Position numbers and translations under genes: made by a program
The notes under the pieces: generated by a model
The model's input: only the letters and a program-made list of their open reading frames with translations
The model's database searches: none
Told to the model about the DNA's origin: nothing
Origin: a virus
Direction: 5' to 3' (one strand)
Virus record (IMG/VR): IMGVR_UViG_3300020152_000037
Location: 1-43,195 of that record
DNA: 43,195 nt
Part shown: positions 39,426-43,195 of the stretch, piece by piece
Position numbering within the stretch: position 1 is the stretch's first letter
How the letters are laid out: each line of letters begins with the position of its first letter

Positions 39426-39441
39426 TGTGACGCAGGTCACA
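39426..39441. promoter_or_regulatory. Perfect CRP/GlxR-type palindrome
   Basis: TGTGACGCAGGTCACA is TGTGA-N6-TCACA, the full CRP consensus, and also fits GTG-N6-GNCAC described for actinobacterial Crp. Its centre lies about 48 bp upstream of the estimated transcription start of the leftward operon, immediately beyond the -35 box, where an activator could sit. The pairing partner is unknown; a host cAMP-responsive regulator is the simplest inference. Confidence 0.5.
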
Positions 39442-39640
39442 CTGCTGTCATCAGCATTCAGCCCTGGATCATCCTCAGCCCAGGTAAGCCCTTTCCTTGC
39501 TCCGTACAGGCTCTAACAGGCTGTCTAGGTGTCTCTGTCTGGGTAAGGCTTCTAGAGGCGTACAGAGGCTCTCAGGCTGCCGTCTTCACTTAATTCTTTA
39601 CATTTGTAATAAAGGGAAATCAGCCACAGGCAGGCGGAAC
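39442..39640. other. GC-rich gene-free patch with imperfect repeats
   Basis: The stretch is visibly GC-richer than its surroundings. Two imperfect copies of CGTACAG(AG)GCTCT(AA)CAGGCTG occur at 39503-39523 and 39559-39579. One copy of the GCCACAG motif lies at 39623. On the minus strand a stop-to-stop frame (about 36 codons) reads LEALPRQRHLDSLLEPVRSK but has no start. It may be a remnant of an imported gene, like the patch at 13121. I see no supported gene here. Confidence 0.35.
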
Positions 39641-39910
39641 GGCTGCATTGTATTTAATATTAGGGATATGCCTGTATTCAGTTGTGTAGGAACGGCTGCT
39701 TTCAATAAATAAATGGGGATTAAGGTTGTTTAAGTTTTAAGGAATAAAGGATTCCTTTTTCTTCCTTGAATTTTTGGAGTAAAGGATTCCTTTGGGGTTT
39801 AGATGGGACCCTAATTCGGGTTGGTTTAATTTGCTTCAATGTGATTTATGGTACCGCTCACAAGTTCGCCTGGAATTTAGGGACAACATGTTATGCGACA
39901 TTTACAAATA

Positions 39911-39926
39911 ATCGGATATGTCCGAT
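39911..39926. promoter_or_regulatory. Operator-like palindrome ATCGGA-TATG-TCCGAT
   Basis: A perfect 6-bp inverted repeat with a 4-bp spacer. Related sites TCGGACATGTCGGAT occur at 41302-41316 and 41607-41621, and TCGGACACACCGG near 40597. They surround the winged-helix gene at 40647, which is the natural candidate for binding them. Confidence 0.5.
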
Positions 39927-39967
39927 TTAACTCTCAGTTACTTTAGGTTTCAAATAACTGAGCGTAA

Positions 39968-40057
39968 TGTATGTACATTGGTATGTTCTATTGTTGGCGC
40001 GCTAGTATGTTGTATTGTATGTACATCAGTATGTAGCGCTTGCTCATTGTACATACA
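39968..40057. repeat. TGTATGTACA repeats in the divergent control region
   Basis: TGTATGTACATTGGTATGTT (39968-39987) and TGTATGTACATCAGTATGTA (40016-40035) are near-identical direct copies. An inverted copy TGTACATACA is at 40048-40057. The palindromic centre GTAC suits binding by a dimeric protein. Together with the iterons just downstream this looks like a replication origin or a multi-site operator. Confidence 0.6.
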
Positions 40058-40177
40058 TTAGAATGTACTAATGTTCCTACGTATTATATTAGATATGTAG
40101 ATCTTAAAGCGCTTGAATGGAAGTTATCGCTTAAATTGGACATACTATTATTTGTTATACTATTAGACTGCAAATGC

Positions 40178-40210
40178 ATTAAACAAGTATTAAACAAGTA
40201 TTAAACGAGT
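40178..40210. repeat. Three 11-bp iterons
   Basis: ATTAAACAAGT (40178-40188), ATTAAACAAGT (40189-40199) and ATTAAACGAGT (40200-40210) follow one another without gap, so each repeats after about one helical turn. They lie in AT-rich DNA. This is the layout of initiator-binding iterons. No obvious initiator gene is adjacent except the winged-helix protein. Confidence 0.6.
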
Positions 40211-40320
40211 ATAAAAGAGGCAATAGGCTCTCAAATACGATAAACACACAATAGGTCACTAATAGCGTCAAATCATAATCTTCAATTATTTATCTCAAAA
40301 ATGGTGTATATGGGGTGTGA

Positions 40321-40407
40321 ATGAGCGTGAATGAGGCATTCCCACGGAGGCGCAGCCGAAGTGTTTTGGGGAATGATGATTTACGCGATTCCTTTTTATC
40401 TAAGTGA
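40321..40407 (+). CDS. Doubtful very small ORF, 28 aa
   Basis: ATG 40321 follows a GGGG run and encodes SVNEAFPRRRSRSVLGNDDL before a stop at 40405. The sequence overlaps the hairpin region and has no recognised family. It may be spurious. Confidence 0.2.
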   Translation: MSVNEAFPRRRSRSVLGNDDLRDSFLSK

Positions 40408-40454
40408 GTAAATGATTACATAAACGGGGCGTAGCCCCAATGTAATCAATTTAC
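40337..40454. other. Two large hairpins in the control region
   Basis: CATTCCC (40337-40343) pairs with GGGAATG (40369-40375). A second, stronger structure has outer arms 40408-40421 and 40440-40454 (GTAAATGATTACAT against ATGTAATCAATTTAC, one bulge) and an inner GGGGC/GCCCC stem (40426-40430/40434-40438). They could terminate transcription, form a small RNA or be part of an origin. The remaining DNA up to 40646 holds a short CATTCA/TGAATG stem and no supported gene. Confidence 0.5.
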
Positions 40455-40646
40455 GAGCGTAGTCTCCCCATTCATAGACATCATACCCTCTCTGACCTGC
40501 ACATTCGTGGTATTCACCGGGATATGCTACTGTGCACCATGCATATGCACATTCACCTCTGAATGAGCGATTAGTCCCATGACTAGGGGGACAAAATCGG
40601 ACACACCGGGCAGAACCGTGCTACCATAATTAAGGAAAGGTGAGAT

Positions 40647-41282
40647 ATGGATAAGTACCATGAGCCCATTCTTAGTTTCATTACAAGGAATGGTGAGTCG
40701 GGAGTAAATGAGATTGCTAAAGCTACAGGGATTCCCCTTAGTACAACACAGAAATATCTAGAGAAGCAGAGTTACTTTAAGAAAACAGTACGGCGTAAAT
40801 GGGATTTGCCACAGAATGTAACAGAAGAGTTTGAAAGCACTATTGAATCAAATAGATTAGCTTTGCTTAGTTCTGCCTTGGAGACGCAGGCATTGCTCAT
40901 TAATCAGCAAGTGGAATTACTCCAGAACGCATTTGAACAAATGGTAACCCAGATCCAAACAATAAAGCCTTTATTAGAGAACCATCGCCCCCCTGTGGCG
41001 AATAAGAACAATTCCACAATTGATATGGATTCGCGTCTTATTAATGTTATTGATAATTGGACTAAGCTTAAGAACCTATTTAAGAAGCAAAAGGATGTTA
41101 TTCCTGAGGAGTACAGAGATTTGTTCTTTAATCTGGATTACGTTGGATTTGTACTAAAAGATGGAGTAGAGTACGTCACTAAGTTTTTAGAAGATAATAC
41201 ATACGAAGTATTAGTAGGAAAGAATAAAGTATTGGATGAAGATACGATTAGTATCCTTAAAGAGAATCAAAAAGAGGGATAA
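40647..41282 (+). CDS. Winged-helix DNA-binding protein with coiled coil, 211 aa
   Basis: The N-terminus has ILSFITRNGESGVNEIAKAT and GIPLSTTQKYLEKQSYFKKT, a typical winged helix-turn-helix. A long helical region follows (ALLINQQVELLQNAFEQMV) and then a C-terminal domain (DLFFNLDYVGFVLKDGVEYV). It probably binds DNA as a dimer, perhaps the TCGGACAT sites or the repeats upstream, as regulator or replication initiator. AAAGGTGAG precedes the ATG. It is followed 1 nt later by a partner gene. Confidence 0.75.
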   Translation: MDKYHEPILSFITRNGESGVNEIAKATGIPLSTTQKYLEKQSYFKKTVRRKWDLPQNVTEEFESTIESNRLALLSSALETQALLINQQVELLQNAFEQMVTQIQTIKPLLENHRPPVANKNNSTIDMDSRLINVIDNWTKLKNLFKKQKDVIPEEYRDLFFNLDYVGFVLKDGVEYVTKFLEDNTYEVLVGKNKVLDEDTISILKENQKEG

Positions 41283-41283
41283 T

Positions 41284-41574
41284 ATGGAATACCGTATTAT
41301 TTCGGACATGTCGGATTTAATGGTATTAATAAAGAATAGTAGAGTTATCCTTATTACTAGAGATATGTCAGAGATAACAGCACGACTTATGAAAGAAGAT
41401 GAGAACTATCGCAATAAAGTAACAGAAACACTAAAAGCAGCAGATATTACAACAGACCTAGCAGTAGAGGAGAAATCACTACAAGAAAGAGTTAAAGCTG
41501 TTAAGGCTATGAAAAGTACAAACCATAAGAACCCATCTGATGGACTATCATTAAGTAAGTTACTTGATATTTAG
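41284..41574 (+). CDS. Small protein with primase-helicase-like C-terminal tail, 96 aa
   Basis: ATG 41284 has AGAGGGA upstream and starts 1 nt after the winged-helix stop. The protein has an N-terminal alpha/beta part (EYRIISDMSDLMVLIKNSRV), a helical middle and the end DGLSLSKLLDI. That tail matches the primase-helicase end DALSLGKLLDI, so both may dock to the same partner. An operator-like site (41302-41316) lies within its start. Function unknown, replication-linked by inference. Confidence 0.7.
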   Translation: MEYRIISDMSDLMVLIKNSRVILITRDMSEITARLMKEDENYRNKVTETLKAADITTDLAVEEKSLQERVKAVKAMKSTNHKNPSDGLSLSKLLDI

Positions 41575-41606
41575 TACAAAAAGGACATTCCAGCGGGTGG
41601 CCGAAA

Positions 41607-41621
41607 TCGGACATGTCGGAT
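41607..41621. promoter_or_regulatory. Operator-like site TCGGACATGTCGGAT before the small-gene operon
   Basis: An exact copy of the site at 41302-41316, located between the 41284 gene and a candidate promoter at 41663-41690. It may let the winged-helix protein or another regulator control the small genes downstream. Seen directly; the binding protein is inferred. Confidence 0.5.
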
Positions 41622-41662
41622 ATGGTAATTTATACATCTGGAGCATCTGCAATAAAAAACTT

Positions 41663-41690
41663 TTGAATTAGCTAGTTTTGGGACTACACT
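41663..41690 (+). promoter_or_regulatory. Candidate early promoter for the small-gene run
   Basis: TTGAAT (41663-41668) and TACACT (41685-41690) are separated by 16 nt, about 40 bp before the gene at 41733. TTGACA at 41696 is another possible -35 but lacks a matching -10. Weak evidence. Confidence 0.35.
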
Positions 41691-41732
41691 TATGCTTGAC
41701 AGAGAAAAACACCGAAGTTGAGGGAGATTCAA

Positions 41733-41891
41733 ATGGTTCGTATTGTTGAGATCATCATCAACAACCAACAATTTACCTTTATGTACAAATCTTCAGAGAT
41801 GAGAGATTCCGAAGCACTTCACAGACTGCTGTGTGAAGTAGATCCGGGAGACGACTACAGCGCACGTTTTTACAACGCTACAGACAACTAA
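41733..41891 (+). CDS. Small hypothetical protein, 52 aa
   Basis: GAGGGAG 8 nt before the ATG supports this gene. It encodes MVRIVEIIINNQQFTFMYKS, a beta-type start, followed by RDSEALHRLLCEVDPGDDYS and ARFYNATDN. It has no membrane segment or metal cluster. It is the first gene of the rightmost small-gene run and is followed directly by the first nested hairpin. Confidence 0.7.
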   Translation: MVRIVEIIINNQQFTFMYKSSEMRDSEALHRLLCEVDPGDDYSARFYNATDN

Positions 41892-41952
41892 TTGAGGGTC
41901 ACTCGTGAGTGCAATTCGCAAGACTTGTACTCACTCTGAGATCATCAATTAG
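41888..41952 (+). repeat. Nested intergenic hairpin, copy A
   Basis: Outer arms CTAATTGA (41888-41895) and TCAATTAG (41945-41952) enclose an inner stem GTGAGTGCAA (41905-41914)/TTGTACTCAC (41925-41934) with one G-T pair. It fills the gap between two small genes. The design matches copy B at 42479 and in part copy C at 43149. Confidence 0.7.
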
Positions 41953-41968
41953 AATTGGAGTGATTCAA

Positions 41969-42094
41969 ATGCTGCTCGACGCTTTCTTTTGCCGCTATTG
42001 CGATAAGTTTGTCCCTGTTCTTGAGAATTTGTTTTCAGATGTTCTCGATTCTATGACAGATGATGAGCGCGACACATATCTGTCCATCAATTAG
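41969..42094 (+). CDS. Small Cys-containing acidic protein, 41 aa
   Basis: ATG 41969 is preferred because TTGGAG lies 8 nt upstream; the longer frame would run through the hairpin. MLLDAFFCRYCDKFVPVLEN contains a C-x2-C pair and the rest is acidic (MTDDERDTYLSIN). Function unknown. Confidence 0.65.
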   Translation: MLLDAFFCRYCDKFVPVLENLFSDVLDSMTDDERDTYLSIN

Positions 42095-42134
42095 TTTATT
42101 CACTCACCCATAAAACTCTAAAAGGAGAATTGAG

Positions 42135-42374
42135 ATGCAGATCGAAGCCATTTCTTTCGAGATTCACAACGCCAACCTCAATTACCGTGAGGACTTCCTT
42201 GTTGAGGCGACCGAGGACAACTACGACATGATTCTTCAGCACCGTTTCACTCGTCAGATTAAGTTTGTCAAGGTCTTTGATTTCCAATTCGAGAAGGAGG
42301 AGCACACTCCGGTTTCTTTCATCGATGTTCCGGACGCTATTGACCCGATTGATGAGATGGTTGGTGCTTTCTAA
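42135..42374 (+). CDS. Small acidic hypothetical protein, 79 aa
   Basis: AAAGGAGA provides a strong ribosome-binding site. The protein is a beta-type, acidic sequence (IEAISFEIHNANLNYREDF, FTRQIKFVKVFDFQFEKEE, DAIDPIDEMVGAF). The codon choice looks more GC-ending and regular than in the left arm, suggesting high expression. The stop overlaps the next ATG (TAATG). Function unknown; possibly an early host-takeover protein by position. Confidence 0.75.
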   Translation: MQIEAISFEIHNANLNYREDFLVEATEDNYDMILQHRFTRQIKFVKVFDFQFEKEEHTPVSFIDVPDAIDPIDEMVGAF

Positions 42375-42475
42375 TGGAAACCGAAATTCCGAAGTGTCCT
42401 ACTTGCAATAGGTTTCTTGAGTGGGATGGCTATTCGTGGATTTGCATCTCCAAAGTAATTGGTCAACACGAATAG
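42374..42475 (+). CDS. Tiny zinc-binding protein, 33 aa
   Basis: Coupled to the preceding gene by TAATG. It encodes METEIPKCPTCNRFLEWDGY and then SWICISKVIGQHE. The CPTC pair, the later cysteine and the terminal histidine could complete one zinc site. It ends 3 nt before hairpin copy B. Confidence 0.6.
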   Translation: METEIPKCPTCNRFLEWDGYSWICISKVIGQHE

Positions 42476-42478
42476 TCG

Positions 42479-42544
42479 CTAATTGATGATTACTTGAGAG
42501 TGCAATTCGGCTGGAATTGCACTTTCAGTGAAGTTATCAATTAG
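42479..42544 (+). repeat. Nested intergenic hairpin, copy B
   Basis: Outer arms CTAATTGAT (42479-42487) and ATCAATTAG (42536-42544) enclose a perfect 10-bp stem AGTGCAATTC (42499-42508)/GAATTGCACT (42514-42523) with loop GGCTG. The sequence AATTGATGATTAC at 42481 recurs at 43149. Confidence 0.75.
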
Positions 42545-42559
42545 AAAGGGATGATTACT

Positions 42560-42799
42560 ATGTTCACTCAGTCTCGCGTATGGCGTTCCCTCTCCAATGG
42601 CGGACACAACGGCTTCTTTGTTTGGGAAGTTATGGAGGCTAAGGGAGAGCCTGCTTTTTGGCCTTCCACTACTTACCTCGCCACTACTGACAATGGTTTG
42701 ATCACAGTCATGTGTTATCACTTCTTTACTAAGGTCGAAGCGGAGAAGTTCTTTAACGCGAACGATTTCCCGGAGTTTAACACCGTCATTCACGTCTAA
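42560..42799 (+). CDS. Small hypothetical protein, 79 aa
   Basis: ATG 42560 is chosen because AGAAAGGG sits about 8 nt upstream; ATG 42551 is too close to it. The protein is aromatic (SRVWRSLSNGGHNGFFVWEV, PAFWPSTTYLATTDNGLITV) and ends with a helix (FFTKVEAEKFFNANDFPEF). No family recognised. It lies just after hairpin copy B. Confidence 0.75.
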   Translation: MFTQSRVWRSLSNGGHNGFFVWEVMEAKGEPAFWPSTTYLATTDNGLITVMCYHFFTKVEAEKFFNANDFPEFNTVIHV

Positions 42800-42823
42800 T
42801 CATTAATTGGAGGCTATGTATAC

Positions 42824-42919
42824 ATGTTCTATGCTGTATTTGATATCAGTCTCAGGTATTTCGGACCTACTTATCTTTTCTCACTCGTGCTCTTTTGCAC
42901 TATGTTAGGGATGATCTGA
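42824..42919 (+). CDS. Small membrane peptide, 31 aa
   Basis: TTGGAGG at 42808-42813 and ATG 42824 define a frame coding for MFYAVFDISLRYFGP, then YLFSLVLFCTMLGMI, a single hydrophobic segment. An alternative ATG at 42816 in another frame is too close to the ribosome-binding site. The stop overlaps the next ATG (TGAATG). Confidence 0.55.
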   Translation: MFYAVFDISLRYFGPTYLFSLVLFCTMLGMI

Positions 42920-43150
42920 ATGAAAGATGTTTCCTTTCCGGACAATGTGCCTTTCACCCCCTGTAAGACACGTACTAACAGTCATGTCCTACGTAGAGGC
43001 TTTAAAGGGCCACACGGGGCAGAGAAAACACTCGTGACCTACGAAAACCACATGATTAAGGCCACTTATTCGGCTGTTGATGAGTACGTCTATACTAATC
43101 GCATCAATCCTCCGTTTCCTAAGCGGATTGCTCGGAGGCGCGTTTATTAA
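42920..43150 (+). CDS. Small basic protein, 76 aa
   Basis: Starts directly after the membrane peptide's stop. The sequence is basic and ends NRINPPFPKRIARRRVY; earlier it has FTPCKTRTNSHVLRRGFKGP and YENHMIKATYSAVDEYV. Nucleic-acid binding is possible. Followed by hairpin copy C. No family recognised. Confidence 0.7.
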   Translation: MKDVSFPDNVPFTPCKTRTNSHVLRRGFKGPHGAEKTLVTYENHMIKATYSAVDEYVYTNRINPPFPKRIARRRVY

Positions 43151-43195
43151 TTGATGATTACTCGACTGTATGATTTCTGACCGGAATTGTACAGT
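43149..43195 (+). repeat. Intergenic hairpin, copy C, at the window end
   Basis: AATTGATGATTAC (43149-43161) repeats the left part of copy B. A 13-bp stem follows: ACTGTATGATTTC (43165-43177) pairs with GGAATTGTACAGT (43183-43195) using three G-T pairs, loop TGACC. The stem contains the ATG at 43170 that reads in frame into the lipoprotein at base 2 if the map is circular. Confidence 0.65.

Noticed and set aside
39497-39712. + strand frame of 71 codons in the GC-rich patch
   Set aside because: It starts in imperfect repeats, lacks a Shine-Dalgarno, has an odd Cys/Arg composition and crosses clearly gene-free DNA.
40178-40210. CRISPR array
   Set aside because: The three 11-bp repeats are contiguous with no spacers and far too short; they fit iterons.

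Overview
The window reads as a tailed phage genome, apparently complete or nearly so, of an actinobacterial host. Host inference rests on family resemblance: a DUF397-type protein, a lipoprotein with the cysteine-containing domain layout seen in actinobacterial secreted proteins, and small lysis-region membrane proteins of the kind carried by Streptomyces phages. Base composition is fairly AT-rich, unlike a typical Streptomyces genome. No integrase or classical repressor was recognised. A P22-like portal, a scaffold, a gp4-like tail adaptor, a very large internal-type protein and the lack of an obvious tape measure suggest a short-tailed (podovirus-type) particle. These family calls come from motif reading, not database searches.

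Region 1 (1-17208, + strand) is the replication and metabolism arm. It holds a lipoprotein end, two tRNA-like genes, a SNF2-type helicase, many small zinc-binding or membrane proteins, an XRE-type regulator, an HNH protein, a Cas4/RecB-like nuclease, a Sak4-like ATPase, an SSB-like protein, a primase-helicase, an exonuclease and a DNA polymerase A split into two distant genes, a RuvC-like resolvase, and an M15 endolysin with holin in the middle. Genes are tightly packed, mostly with ATGA or TGATG overlaps. A strong bidirectional terminator at 17220-17259 separates it from Region 2.

Region 2 (17260-39338, - strand) is the late arm. Transcription starts near 39390 and runs leftward: a DUF6275-like protein, a Cys-rich peptide, an Acb2/Tad1-like cyclic-nucleotide sponge, a DUF397 protein, a TerS-like protein, three paralogous receptor-binding-type proteins, TerL, two overlapping genes, portal, scaffold, capsid, head-completion and tail proteins, a 1224-residue internal protein, a second peptidoglycan hydrolase and two small membrane proteins.

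Region 3 (39339-40646) is a 1.3-kb non-coding divergent control region. It contains a perfect CRP-type palindrome, TGTATGTACA repeats, three 11-bp iterons, operator-like palindromes and large hairpins. It is the best candidate for a replication origin or control centre.

Region 4 (40647-43195, + strand) holds a winged-helix regulator, a partner protein and a run of very small genes separated by repeated nested hairpins. The last ATG (43170) reads in frame across the window end into the lipoprotein at position 2, suggesting a circular map.

The most striking genome-wide signal is the 7-mer GCCACAG/CTGTGGC: I count 45 copies, in both orientations and all reading frames, against roughly 3 expected. 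It is missing from the small-gene region and its continuation at the left end.
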